The position numbers were made by a program, and so were the translations under genes. This document shows, piece by piece, positions 29,550 through 39,161 of a DNA stretch of 54,833 nt (position 1 is its first letter; every line of letters starts with the position of its first letter). Below the pieces are notes generated by a model, which saw only the letters and a list, made by a program, of their open reading frames with translations, made no database searches and was not told the DNA's origin. The stretch is from assembly GCA_030726975.1 (NCBI GenBank), contig JANRCO010000100.1:1-54833 (forward strand), given 5' to 3'. The stretch comes from Ilumatobacteraceae bacterium (GTDB lineage Bacteria; Actinomycetota; Acidimicrobiia; Acidimicrobiales; Ilumatobacteraceae).

Positions 29550-30297
29550 GAAGTTTCTCTTGTAAAAACGCAACCACGCGTTCTACACCTTCGTCAACGC
29601 GTTGCTCTGTCAGCACAGAGTGATCTTTTTTTGACGCTGAGGGAAATTCAATACCAATAAATGCGTCGCCCAGCAAAGTGCGTAGCGCAGTAAACCGGTC
29701 GCCCACCAATTTGTCATCGCTGAACTTCAAGCCCAACACCTCACAACCTGCCGCTGCTCGATTGGCAATAACAACCGCATCGTCTGCAGACAAGTTGAGG
29801 TCGCTCGATTTCTTTTTGCCGATGGCAAAAGGAAGTGACGGCTGCGCAAGCACGGGGGCAATCATCCGTTCATCGAGCATCATTCCTAATGCGAAACCAC
29901 CACTGAAGCACATACCAATTGCGCCAACACCAGGCCCGCCCACCTCTTCATGAAGTTGTCGAGCAAGTGCACGCAACCATGAAATGACTGGCGATGTTTG
30001 TTGAACAGCCAACGTGGTGAACTCTCGCGACACGCAAATTTTCGACATCGACGATGCAATGTATTTGCCACCTACCTCACGGCCGGCTTCACCAACAAGC
30101 AATGGCATCACCACGGTGAAACCTGCTTGCACAACTTCTTCGGCAAAGCGTAAAACAGCTGGTGTGATACCAGGGATTTCGTGTACAACCACAACTCCCG
30201 GGCCACTACCTTTGCGATACGTGACGTGAGTGATGTTGGCAGACGAAAACGAGCTACGCTCCCAGCCCACTAGTTGCTGTGCGTTTCTATTGCTCAT
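29530..30297 (-). CDS. Dienelactone hydrolase family protein
   Basis: VVVHEIPGITPAVLRFAEEVVQAGFTVVMPLLVGEAG; GVGAIGMCFSGGFAL nucleophile elbow with Cys. Confidence 0.82.
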   Translation of the reverse strand: MSNRNAQQLVGWERSSFSSANITHVTYRKGSGPGVVVVHEIPGITPAVLRFAEEVVQAGFTVVMPLLVGEAGREVGGKYIASSMSKICVSREFTTLAVQQTSPVISWLRALARQLHEEVGGPGVGAIGMCFSGGFALGMMLDERMIAPVLAQPSLPFAIGKKKSSDLNLSADDAVVIANRAAAGCEVLGLKFSDDKLVGDRFTALRTLLGDAFIGIEFPSASKKDHSVLTEQRVDEGVERVVAFLQEKLLKQAQQ

Positions 30298-31309
30298 TTT
30301 TTCCTCCTTGTAAAGCATGAAGTGCTGACTCCACCATCATTTCCACTGAACGCTGCAGTGGTGTTGGGTCGTAGTCAGACTTCCCCATAGCCCCATGCAC
30401 ATAGCGCGCGTACACCCCTTCAGAAATGACCGCGAGTCGCCACGAGGAAAATGCAACGTAGTAACCGATGTTGCTCACATCGCGACCAGACTTTTGTCCG
30501 TACATCGCCACCATTTCTTTATACGTCGGAAAGCCTTCTAGCCCAGAAGGATCATTTTCCTTTCGCGCAAGAGCACCAGGGTCACTCCAGTACACACCCA
30601 AATAACCAATGTCGGCAAGCGGGTCTCCTAACGTGCACAATTCCCAGTCGAGCACACCCGTAATTTCGCCCGTCGTTGTATTGGTGAGGCAATTACCAAA
30701 CCGGTAATCGCCGTGCGCAATTGTTGCACCAAGTTGTTGTGGCATCCCCTTGCGCAACAACCGCTCAACTTCTTCCATTTCGGGAAGTTCGCGTTGTTTT
30801 GAATTTTCCCACTGTGCGCTCCAGCGTTTGATTTGTCTTTCGATGTATCCATCGCGACGGGCGAGATCGCCTAGACCTACTGCGTCTATATCGACGTCGT
30901 GCAATGCAACCATCACATCAATCAGGTTCTCACTTGCAGTTCGACGCACCTCGGGAGTCATCACGCGTGCTTTGATCTGCGAATCGAGAACTTCGCCCTC
31001 CACATAACTCATGACATAAAAAGGCGAACCATTCACTTCTAAATCTGTACACACACCGAGTGTTTTGGGGACGGGCACCGCAGTTTTCCCCACAGCAGAA
31101 ATAATGCGATACTCGCGGGCCATATCGTGCGCGGTCGCCAACACATGACCAGTTGGGGGTCTGCGCAAGACCACTTGTTTGCCTGCAGAATCGACAACGC
31201 GATACGTAATGTTGGAGCGGCCACCAGCAATCATGTTGAACTCAAATGGGCCGCGCAGGCCTTCAATATGAGTTTCTAGCCATTGCGAAACTCGATTGAC
31301 CTCAATCAT
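30287..31309 (-). CDS. APH/ACAD10-like phosphotransferase family protein
   Basis: GGRSNITYRVVDSAGKQVVLRRPP, AHGDYRFGNCL, VLDWELCTLGDPLADIGYL. Confidence 0.88.
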   Translation of the reverse strand: MIEVNRVSQWLETHIEGLRGPFEFNMIAGGRSNITYRVVDSAGKQVVLRRPPTGHVLATAHDMAREYRIISAVGKTAVPVPKTLGVCTDLEVNGSPFYVMSYVEGEVLDSQIKARVMTPEVRRTASENLIDVMVALHDVDIDAVGLGDLARRDGYIERQIKRWSAQWENSKQRELPEMEEVERLLRKGMPQQLGATIAHGDYRFGNCLTNTTTGEITGVLDWELCTLGDPLADIGYLGVYWSDPGALARKENDPSGLEGFPTYKEMVAMYGQKSGRDVSNIGYYVAFSSWRLAVISEGVYARYVHGAMGKSDYDPTPLQRSVEMMVESALHALQGGKNEQ

Positions 31310-31354
31310 GATGACCACCTTGCATCACCACAGATTACTTCAGTGCAACGCAAC

Positions 31355-32425
31355 TTAACCCGGACGCGTAACTCCAACAACTCGGCCCCAGTCGACTGGA
31401 GCAATGCGCACCACATCGCCTCGACGCGGGGCGTGTACCATGCGTCCGCCTCCGATATAAAGGCTCACGTGTCCAATAGGTGTTCGGCTAAAGATGAGGT
31501 CACCTGGCTGAGCAGCAGAAATGGGAATCTTTGGCCCACGCTGAAACTGTGCACGCGAATAATGTGGCAGGCTCACTCCTGCTTGCCCCCATGCATACAA
31601 AGTGAGCCCCGAACAATCGAATGCAACACCAGGCGTACTTCGAGCAAACTGATAAGGCGTTCCAATTTGTGCCAGCGCTGCTTGTACAGCAACTCCTGCT
31701 CGCGACGAGGGCGACTTCACTTTGATATTGATTGCTTGCGACTGATACTTCGCCGATATCGCACGAGACTGCTCTAATGCCAATGCATCACGGCGATTGC
31801 GTTCTGCCTGCAATGCTTCACCCAGGTCGGCCTGAGCACGACCCAACTTCGACTGATACGCATTCGCTAGGTTTTCTGCTGCATTGAAGCGACTCGTTGC
31901 CACCTGGGCTTGCTTTTCTGCATCGGTCTTTTTCTTCTCCAACTTTTTGCGCTCTAGGTTGAGGTCTTCCACGAGAGCGTCGAGTTCGTCGCTGGAGTTT
32001 GCGCCGGCGTTCACTGCGACCGACAAATAATGTTCGCGTTGCACCATGGCATTGAGGCCACCCGTGTCGGTGAGGAGTGAAGTCAAACTATTTGCACGGC
32101 CACCGCTCATAAATGCCTGCTTAGCAACACCAAAGAGGTCTTTGCGCATTCCTGCTAACTGGGCTTCTTTGAGGGCAACACTCGCTTTGGACGATTCAAT
32201 TTCCACAACGAGGTCATCTTGTAACGACAACGCTGCTGCATAATCTTCGGAAATAGCGTCCATCTGCCCTTCGAGCTGGTCGAGCTCGTCCAAGATGGCG
32301 TTCACCTGGTTTTGGATATTGTTCGATGAAGCCGACGCTGGGGCCGAGGCCAACAACGAAGGCCCAGCAAAACTGCTGAGAGCGACCACCAAGGCGATCA
32401 GTCGGGCGCGGGGGCGTACGAACAT
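31355..32425 (-). CDS. Secreted coiled-coil NlpC/P60 peptidoglycan endopeptidase (RipA-like)
   Basis: Signal peptide; coiled-coil region; FDCSGLTLYAWGQAGVSLPHYSRAQ, PGDLIFSRTPIGHVSLYIGGGRMVHAP. Confidence 0.9.
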   Translation of the reverse strand: MFVRPRARLIALVVALSSFAGPSLLASAPASASSNNIQNQVNAILDELDQLEGQMDAISEDYAAALSLQDDLVVEIESSKASVALKEAQLAGMRKDLFGVAKQAFMSGGRANSLTSLLTDTGGLNAMVQREHYLSVAVNAGANSSDELDALVEDLNLERKKLEKKKTDAEKQAQVATSRFNAAENLANAYQSKLGRAQADLGEALQAERNRRDALALEQSRAISAKYQSQAINIKVKSPSSRAGVAVQAALAQIGTPYQFARSTPGVAFDCSGLTLYAWGQAGVSLPHYSRAQFQRGPKIPISAAQPGDLIFSRTPIGHVSLYIGGGRMVHAPRRGDVVRIAPVDWGRVVGVTRPG

Positions 32426-32524
32426 GACTCTTGGAGCCTACGAGCCACTTCCCCTGAGGTGTGATTTCAGGTCGAAATTTCCCATTTTTCACTCAAAATT
32501 GGCGATAAAACGAGGAAAATTGTC

Positions 32525-34072
32525 TTATTCCCACTCAATTGTGCCGGGCGGCTTCGAGGTCACGTCGTACACCACGCGGTTAATGCCGGCGACTTCATTA
32601 ATGATGCGGTTCGACATTTTCTCTAAGAGGTCATAGGGCAAACGTGCCCAGTCGGCGGTCATGGCATCGTCGCTCGTGACGGCACGAATGATGATGGGGT
32701 GCCCATAGGTACGTTCGTCGCCCATCACGCCCACCGAGCGGATATCGGCAAGAACGGCAAAGGCCTGCCAGATCTCTCGCTCGAGACCCGCGAGGCGTAC
32801 CTCTTCACGCACGATGGCATCGGCTTCTTGCAAAGTTGCCACACGCTCTGGAGTGACTTCCCCAATGATGCGCACGCCAAGACCGGGGCCCGGGAACGGT
32901 TGACGCCACACCATTTCATCGGGCAGACCAAGTTCACTGCCCAACTTACGCACTTCATCTTTGAAAAGGGTGCGCAGTGGCTCAACCAATTTCAAGGTCA
33001 TATCTTCTGGCAGGCCACCAACGTTGTGATGACTTTTAATAACGGAAGCAGTGCCATCGCTTCCGCCGCTTTCAATGACGTCGGGGTACAAAGTTCCTTG
33101 CACCAGAAATTCTGCATCGGTTACTCCACCAGTATTTTCTTCAAAAATACGCACGAAGAGTTCACCAATTGCTTTACGTTTTGCTTCTGGTTCAACAACG
33201 CCTGCGAGCTTGTCGAAAAACTTTTCACCTGCGCGCACATGAATGAGTTCTATACCCATATTGCGCTGGAACATTTCGACAACTTGTTCACTTTCACCTT
33301 TGCGCATGAGCCCAGTGTCAACGTAAACGCACGTGAGTTGAGCACCAATTGCTTTATGAACAAGTGCAGCAGCAACTGATGAGTCGACACCGCCAGACAA
33401 ACCACAAATTGCACGAGCATTTCCTACTTGCGCACGAATTGCGACTACCTGAGTGTCGATAATGGAATCCATTGTCCAGTTGGGGGTGCAACCAGCAAGC
33501 TCCACAAGAAAACGCTCAAGAACTTTTTGTCCGTACTCGGAATGCACCACTTCTGGATGGAACTGCACTGCCCACACTTTGCGTTGAGCATTTTCCATGA
33601 CCGCAATTGGCGCATCGGGAGTAGACGCCGATGAAACAAAACCTTCTGGCATGCGCGCAACAAAATCGAAATGGCTCATCCACACCGAATACTCAGATGG
33701 CAGGTCGTGCAGCAGCGTTGACTTCTCACTATTTCGAGTGAGCAGCGCCCGACCATATTCACCACGGCCACCTCGCGACACTTCGCCACCGAGTTGCTGA
33801 GCAATCAGTTGGTGCCCATAGCAAATACCAAAAATAGGAATGCCGAGGTCGTAGATGGCAGGGTCAAGTACTGGGGCACCGTCGACGTGCACACTTTTAG
33901 GACCACCCGACAAAATGATGGCTCGCGGATTTTTCTTCTGCACTTCGCTCGCCGTGATGCGGTGCGGCACGATTTCTGAGTACACATGGGCCTCGCGCAC
34001 GCGGCGCGCAATGAGTTGGGCGTATTGAGCCCCAAAATCGACCACTAAGACGGTGTCATAAGTACCAGACAT
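32525..34072 (-). CDS. guaA: GMP synthase (glutamine-hydrolysing)
   Basis: [56 protein letters not shown]-terminal [10 protein letters not shown]. Confidence 0.95.
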   Translation of the reverse strand: MSGTYDTVLVVDFGAQYAQLIARRVREAHVYSEIVPHRITASEVQKKNPRAIILSGGPKSVHVDGAPVLDPAIYDLGIPIFGICYGHQLIAQQLGGEVSRGGRGEYGRALLTRNSEKSTLLHDLPSEYSVWMSHFDFVARMPEGFVSSASTPDAPIAVMENAQRKVWAVQFHPEVVHSEYGQKVLERFLVELAGCTPNWTMDSIIDTQVVAIRAQVGNARAICGLSGGVDSSVAAALVHKAIGAQLTCVYVDTGLMRKGESEQVVEMFQRNMGIELIHVRAGEKFFDKLAGVVEPEAKRKAIGELFVRIFEENTGGVTDAEFLVQGTLYPDVIESGGSDGTASVIKSHHNVGGLPEDMTLKLVEPLRTLFKDEVRKLGSELGLPDEMVWRQPFPGPGLGVRIIGEVTPERVATLQEADAIVREEVRLAGLEREIWQAFAVLADIRSVGVMGDERTYGHPIIIRAVTSDDAMTADWARLPYDLLEKMSNRIINEVAGINRVVYDVTSKPPGTIEWE

Positions 34073-34093
34073 CGCTATGACCATAGTTCCCGT

Positions 34094-34480
34094 TTGGCAT
34101 CAGCACCCGTGCCGTGTGACGATGGCGGAGTGCCATCTGTCGCTCTACCCCCATCAGTATCTGCCACCACCTCTTACACACTGCGCTTTCCGCACAGCCA
34201 CCCCGCCAACTCAGAGACACCCACCTCAGATCCGCTCTATACCTACGACATGGAGCGTGACCCGAGCGACTGTATTGGGCTGTATCCCAAGCCCGGATGC
34301 GGAAAAGCTCCGACTCAAGCTGGTGACCGTGGCGGGAATTTACAGTACGCCACTTTCGGGCTCATCATTATTGGCCTTGCCATTGTCTTTACCGTCATCT
34401 TTCGCAATGTGATCCGAGCAGATAAACGCAAAGCAATCGAGGTCTTTGACCCGAACCAAAAATGGTCACCTCGCGACTAG
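34094..34480 (+). CDS. Small membrane protein of unknown function
   Basis: ORF with TTG start; [30 protein letters not shown] segment; start uncertain. Confidence 0.5.
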   Translation: MASAPVPCDDGGVPSVALPPSVSATTSYTLRFPHSHPANSETPTSDPLYTYDMERDPSDCIGLYPKPGCGKAPTQAGDRGGNLQYATFGLIIIGLAIVFTVIFRNVIRADKRKAIEVFDPNQKWSPRD

Positions 34481-34545
34481 TCGACAGTGCCTCAGCCCAC
34501 GATCGCCTATAACGTAGGTAACGCAATACGAATACAACTACAAAC

Positions 34546-34678
34546 AACTCCTTGCGGGGTACGGGTGCAAGTCCCAACCGGCAGTCATAGTCTGCGAACC
34601 CTTTCACTTCGGTGATTGGGCCGAATTGGTGGAACTCCAATACCGACGGTCATAGTCCGGATGGGAGCAAGGTGGAGG
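34546..34678 (+). promoter_or_regulatory. FMN riboswitch (RFN element)
   Basis: cttgcggggtacgggtgcaagtcccaaccggcagtcatagtctgcgaac ... gaattggtggaactccaataccgacggtcatagtccggatgggagcaagg, directly before ribD. Confidence 0.92.
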
Positions 34679-34679
34679 C

Positions 34680-35693
34680 ATGACAAATACTGCGAGCACG
34701 CCCAGCGTGCGCGACGAACAATTCATGCGCCGTGCACTTGGCACGGCGTTGCAGGCGCGTCTCATTGCGCGTCCTAACCCATGGGTGGGTGCAGTTGTCG
34801 TTGCCGCCGATGGTTCCACATATGAAGGTTGCACTTCTGCTGTGGGCGGGCCACACGCAGAAATTCATGCCTTGCGCCGTGCCGGCGAAGCTGCTCGTGC
34901 ATCAACTCTTTACACCACACTTGAACCTTGCTCACATACTGGCCGCACTGGGCCCTGCACCCAAGCCATCATTGATGCTGGTGTACAGCGCGTCGTTGTA
35001 GGAATAGTTGACCCCGACCCGAAAGTTGCTGGCACGGGCCTCAATGCTTTGCGTGCAGCTGGCATTGAAGTTGAACTGGGAGTTCTTGCGGGCCAAGTGC
35101 ACTCACAACTTCTCCCCTACATTCATCACCGCACGACAGGGATGCCGTTTGTTGTTCTCAAAATGGCAAGCACACTCGATGGTAAAACTGCAGCAGCAAA
35201 TGGCACCAGCCAGTGGATTACTGGTGCATCGGCTCGACAACGCGTTCACGAACTACGTGCAGAAAGCGACGCCGTGCTTGTAGGTGCAGGAACCATTCGC
35301 GCAGACAACCCCGAACTCACTGTTCGCGATGCAGAGGGAACTTCACCACGGCGTATTGTTCTTGGCAGTGCACCAACAGATGCAAAAGTGCACCCCTGCA
35401 CCGAATACAGCGGAGACCTCACCGCACTGTTGCACAAGCTTGGCAGTGAAGATGTCCTGCAATTGCTCGTTGAAGGTGGTCAGCATGTAGCTGGTGCATT
35501 CCATCGTGCTGGCTTAGTTAATCGATACGTATTTCACTTTGCCCCGGCCATTGCCGGTGGCGACAATGCTCCCGGAATATTCAGCGGCGATGCAGTTGGC
35601 GATATCGCCGACTTGTGGCGCGGCACTATTTCATCAGTTCAACAACTCGATACCGACATTGAAGTCGTTGTTGAGGTGCGAAAGGAAAAATAA
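34680..35693 (+). CDS. ribD: Bifunctional riboflavin-specific deaminase/reductase
   Basis: RPNPWVGAVVV, GGPHAEIHAL, TLEPCSHTGRTGPC, KMASTLDGKTAAANGTSQWITG. Confidence 0.93.
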   Translation: MTNTASTPSVRDEQFMRRALGTALQARLIARPNPWVGAVVVAADGSTYEGCTSAVGGPHAEIHALRRAGEAARASTLYTTLEPCSHTGRTGPCTQAIIDAGVQRVVVGIVDPDPKVAGTGLNALRAAGIEVELGVLAGQVHSQLLPYIHHRTTGMPFVVLKMASTLDGKTAAANGTSQWITGASARQRVHELRAESDAVLVGAGTIRADNPELTVRDAEGTSPRRIVLGSAPTDAKVHPCTEYSGDLTALLHKLGSEDVLQLLVEGGQHVAGAFHRAGLVNRYVFHFAPAIAGGDNAPGIFSGDAVGDIADLWRGTISSVQQLDTDIEVVVEVRKEK

Positions 35694-36931
35694 TGAACAG
35701 CGCTGCATTACAACCCAAAGACAATGGGTTTGCTTCTATTCCTGAAGTGCTCGCAGCAATTGCGCGCGGCGAAATAGTGGTCATCGTTGACGATGAAGAT
35801 CGCGAGAACGAAGGCGACTTCATCATGGCTGCAGAGTTTGCCACACAGGAAAAACTTGCTTTTATTGTGCGCCACTCCACGGGCGTTGTGTGTGCACCAC
35901 TCACCGGTGAGCGTTGTGATGAACTTCGCCTTCCCGCCATGGTCGACCAAAATACAGAAAGCCACCGCACAGCCTTCACCGTGTCGGTTGACCTGATGGA
36001 AGGAATCGCCACAGGAATATCTGCAGCCGACCGCGCAGCAACATTGCGAGCACTCTCTGACCCCACGGCCAACTTTGCGGCTTTTGCCCGGCCCGGGCAC
36101 ATCTTTCCTCTTCGTGCCCGTGAAGGCGGCGTGCTGAAAAGAGCTGGTCATACCGAAGCTGCAGTAGACCTTGCCAAACTTGCTGGCTGCGAGCCCGCCG
36201 GTGTGATTTGTGAAATTCAAAATGACGATGGCACCATGGCCCGCCTCGATGACTTACGCATCTTTTGTGCCAAGAACAACTTGTTGCTGTCTTCAATTGC
36301 CCTGCTCATTGAACACCGACGCCGCCACGAGCGGCTCGTGGAATTCATCAGTTCAGCACCTGTGCCGACTGAATGGGGCATCTTCACATGCCATGCCTAT
36401 CGCAACACTGTTGATGGCATCGAACACCTTGCTTTTACCCAAGGCGATATTTCTGCGCCAGGTGCGATACTCACACGCGTACACAGCGAATGTCTGACGG
36501 GCGATGTGTTTGGCAGTCTCCGCTGTGATTGCGGACCACAATTGGCTGCGGCCATGCAGAAAATTTCCGAAGAAGGCCGCGGCGTTGTTGTGTATTTGCG
36601 CGGACATGAAGGCCGAGGCATTGGAATAGGTCATAAAATTCGCGCGTACTCATTGCAAGACGAAGGCTTCGATACGGTTGATGCAAACACAGAACTTGGT
36701 TTGCCTGTTGACAGTCGCGAATACGGTATTGGGGCACAAATACTTGCCGACCTCGGAGCATCTGAGTTGCGACTCATGACCAACAACCCTGCCAAATACG
36801 GTGGGCTTGAGGGTTACGGGCTTGCAGTAGTTGAACGAGTATCAATTGAAATTGCATCAACACCTGAAAATGAGAAGTACCTGCGCACAAAAAAAGAGCG
36901 CATGGGTCACCTCATTGATATGGACAAATAA
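35693..36931 (+). CDS. ribBA: DHBP synthase / GTP cyclohydrolase II
   Basis: VDDEDRENEGDFIMAAE, RHSTGVVCAPL, GHIFPLRAREGGVLKRAGHTEAAVDL; HSECLTGDVFGSLRCDCGPQL, RGHEGRGIGIGHKI. Confidence 0.95.
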   Translation: MNSAALQPKDNGFASIPEVLAAIARGEIVVIVDDEDRENEGDFIMAAEFATQEKLAFIVRHSTGVVCAPLTGERCDELRLPAMVDQNTESHRTAFTVSVDLMEGIATGISAADRAATLRALSDPTANFAAFARPGHIFPLRAREGGVLKRAGHTEAAVDLAKLAGCEPAGVICEIQNDDGTMARLDDLRIFCAKNNLLLSSIALLIEHRRRHERLVEFISSAPVPTEWGIFTCHAYRNTVDGIEHLAFTQGDISAPGAILTRVHSECLTGDVFGSLRCDCGPQLAAAMQKISEEGRGVVVYLRGHEGRGIGIGHKIRAYSLQDEGFDTVDANTELGLPVDSREYGIGAQILADLGASELRLMTNNPAKYGGLEGYGLAVVERVSIEIASTPENEKYLRTKKERMGHLIDMDK

Positions 36932-36955
36932 TTCACCTGAAGAACGGAGTAAAAA

Positions 36956-37438
36956 ATGCACGGACCAAATGACGGCCTCAGCAATGTAAAAGTAGATGGC
37001 AGTGGTATGCGCTTTGGCATCCTCTGTGCAACTTTCAACTTCGGCATCGTCGATGCATTGCGCATTGGCGCTGTTCAAGGGTTCTCCAACCATGGAGTTG
37101 CGGCAAAAGACATCCATACCATTTGGGTACCAGGAGCATTTGAGTTACCTGTTGCGGCGTTGGCGCTCGCAAAGTCTGGAAAAGTAGATGCAGTTGTTGC
37201 ACTGGGTGCAGTAATACGCGGCGATACCCCACACTTTGAATACGTCTCAGGAGAAGCGGCATCTGGTTTGCAGCAAGCCGCATTGCAGTCGGGCATACAC
37301 GTTGCCTTTGGCGTCCTCACCGTTAACACCCTTCAACAAGCACTCGATCGGTGCGGTACAGAAGGCAATAAAGGCGAAGAGGCAGCAATTGGGGCAATTA
37401 TGACCGTGCAGGCCTTGAAAGAAATCGCGGCACTCTAG
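36956..37438 (+). CDS. ribH: 6,7-dimethyl-8-ribityllumazine synthase
   Basis: WVPGAFELPVAALALAKSGKVDAVVALGAVIRGDTPHFEYVSGEAASGLQQAAL, FGVLTVNTLQQALDRCG. Confidence 0.95.
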   Translation: MHGPNDGLSNVKVDGSGMRFGILCATFNFGIVDALRIGAVQGFSNHGVAAKDIHTIWVPGAFELPVAALALAKSGKVDAVVALGAVIRGDTPHFEYVSGEAASGLQQAALQSGIHVAFGVLTVNTLQQALDRCGTEGNKGEEAAIGAIMTVQALKEIAAL

Positions 37439-37480
37439 GGCTGCCTATTGCACACATATACGTATCTGGAAGGAGCGTAT

Positions 37481-37930
37481 ATGGGTGCCATTTTCGCACA
37501 CGTATTAGTTGCCGCAACTCTTGTTGCCCCCTCGCCACATCGCTTGGCCCAAACGGTTTCCGTCATCGAACGCGGAGCATTTGCCACTTCGCTGTCGGCG
37601 TTCCCTCGTTTTGAAAGAACTTACCGCCGGCAATTCCGAGAGCTCGACTGGACTACTGATTATTGCAGTAGCCCGTTGGTAGGAAGTACAGGGCGTTCAT
37701 TCAATTTCACAGCGCCATGTCGTCGTCATGATTTTGGCTACCGTAACTTCAAACTACTGAGCAAAATGACGGGCATTCCTTTTTGGAATGCTGAACTACG
37801 CCTCAAAGTAGACGACCAGTTCTACAACGACATGCTCTCCACTTGCAAACCAAGAGGAATTTCACAGCGATTCAACTGCAGGGCTTGGGCGCGCACTTTT
37901 TATCAATTGGTCAGAACACTAGGCAGCTGA
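37481..37930 (+). CDS. Secreted prokaryotic phospholipase A2-like protein
   Basis: Hydrophobic N-terminus; DYCSSPLVGSTGRSFNFTAPCRRHDFGYRNF with HD dyad; DDQFYNDML downstream Asp; several Cys. Confidence 0.8.
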   Translation: MGAIFAHVLVAATLVAPSPHRLAQTVSVIERGAFATSLSAFPRFERTYRRQFRELDWTTDYCSSPLVGSTGRSFNFTAPCRRHDFGYRNFKLLSKMTGIPFWNAELRLKVDDQFYNDMLSTCKPRGISQRFNCRAWARTFYQLVRTLGS

Positions 37931-37931
37931 A

Positions 37932-38594
37932 CTAGACACTCAGGGAAATATGCAACAACTGTGTGAGTACTCGAGCAGTAGCGCCCCAAATGGTTTCATC
38001 GTCAAGGTGGTACATGTAGATATTGCGTGACCCCATTGGTGTTTCCCACACTTCCGAGGCATACGTGTCGCTGCGCACCAGTTCATGCAGAGGAACGTGT
38101 AGCACACGATCTACTTCATCTGCCGATGCAATAAGTGTTGGCTTATACGGCATCATTCCAACGATGGGGACGATGTAACTGTTGCTCACGATGGTCAGTA
38201 GGTGATCAAGTTCGCCAACCAAAGTGACGTCATGTGCAGGTAACGCCACTTCTTCCACTGCTTCTCGCAATGCGGCTGCATGGACCTGCTCATCGGGTTC
38301 CACTCGCCCACCAGGAAAGGCAATCTCGCCCTTATGGTTTTTCAAGTGTGATGCACGTTTCGTGAGAACCACTTCAACGCCACTTTCCCCCTGGTACAAG
38401 TTCACCAACACCGCACTTGCCCGAGCTTCTGGCATGAACTCAGTTTCCGCAACTTGTGGTGTATGCGCGGCTATTCGCGCAACAACGTGCTCAAGTGATT
38501 GGAGTGGGGCGAAGTCGCGCCCGGTCCACGGTGCCACACTTCCTTTTTCCCATTGCGATGGACGCGGAATCTTCTGCTGTCCACCTGTGCGCAT
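37932..38594 (-). CDS. NUDIX hydrolase, CoA-pyrophosphatase-like
   Basis: GEIAFPGGRVEPDEQVHAAALREAVEEVAL Nudix box. Confidence 0.85.
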   Translation of the reverse strand: MRTGGQQKIPRPSQWEKGSVAPWTGRDFAPLQSLEHVVARIAAHTPQVAETEFMPEARASAVLVNLYQGESGVEVVLTKRASHLKNHKGEIAFPGGRVEPDEQVHAAALREAVEEVALPAHDVTLVGELDHLLTIVSNSYIVPIVGMMPYKPTLIASADEVDRVLHVPLHELVRSDTYASEVWETPMGSRNIYMYHLDDETIWGATARVLTQLLHISLSV

Positions 38595-38603
38595 GAAGGC
38601 GGC

Positions 38604-38771
38604 CTAGGCCGAAGGCACCCAGCCTGAGGTCTGCAGTTGGCGCAAGATGTCGGCAAGGCCAGCAGTTTTTAAATTGGCAAGCACGCGACCTGGAGCTTCT
38701 TCGCCTTTTTCCCACGATTCCCATGCAGTAATAAGTTTGTCAAGATCGGGAAGTGGTCGTTCAAATGCCAT
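38604..38771 (-). CDS. Small conserved-looking protein, 55 aa (below the ORF-track cutoff)
   Basis: Manual translation MAFERPLPDLDKLITAWESWEKGEEAPGRVLANLKTAGLADILRQLQTSGWVPSA*; sits in an otherwise empty gap between two same-strand genes. Confidence 0.6.
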   Translation of the reverse strand: MAFERPLPDLDKLITAWESWEKGEEAPGRVLANLKTAGLADILRQLQTSGWVPSA

Positions 38772-38784
38772 AGGGAGAGGTTAC

Positions 38785-39144
38785 CTACAAGCGAGCGTGC
38801 TTCGTCACTCGTGCGAGGTAGATGATGGACCCCTGGATGAGGGCTAAAGCAAAAAGAGAGAAACGATTCCCCGTCGATTGACTTCCAATGGAACCAGCCA
38901 CCACGGCTCCAAGCACTAACGCTATATCTATTGCATTATGGATTTTCCGCGGCATCAACCGATAAGCAGCGAGTGGCCCTTGTGTGCTCGCTGCATTCAA
39001 TAAAGCAACAAGACCGAGTATGGCCAACAGCAATGGGTATACAGCCCGAGTAATGAGAATAAGAAAACCCAATGCCACTGCGTAGTCAGACACTTGATGA
39101 AAAAGCCCTAAACGCTGTCCACGAGATGCCTTTGGTTGTGTCAC
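38785..39144 (-). CDS. Small multi-TM membrane protein of unknown function
   Basis: 119 aa, hydrophobic segments YAVALGFLILITRAVYPLLLAILGLVALL and IDIALVLGAVVAGSIG. Confidence 0.6.
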   Translation of the reverse strand: MTQPKASRGQRLGLFHQVSDYAVALGFLILITRAVYPLLLAILGLVALLNAASTQGPLAAYRLMPRKIHNAIDIALVLGAVVAGSIGSQSTGNRFSLFALALIQGSIIYLARVTKHARL

Positions 39145-39161
39145 TTTCTCAGCGTAGATAA

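Noticed and set aside
32699-33379. 226-aa plus-strand ORF antisense to guaA
   Set aside because: Lies entirely within the strongly supported guaA frame and shows no recognisable domain; shadow ORF from codon usage.
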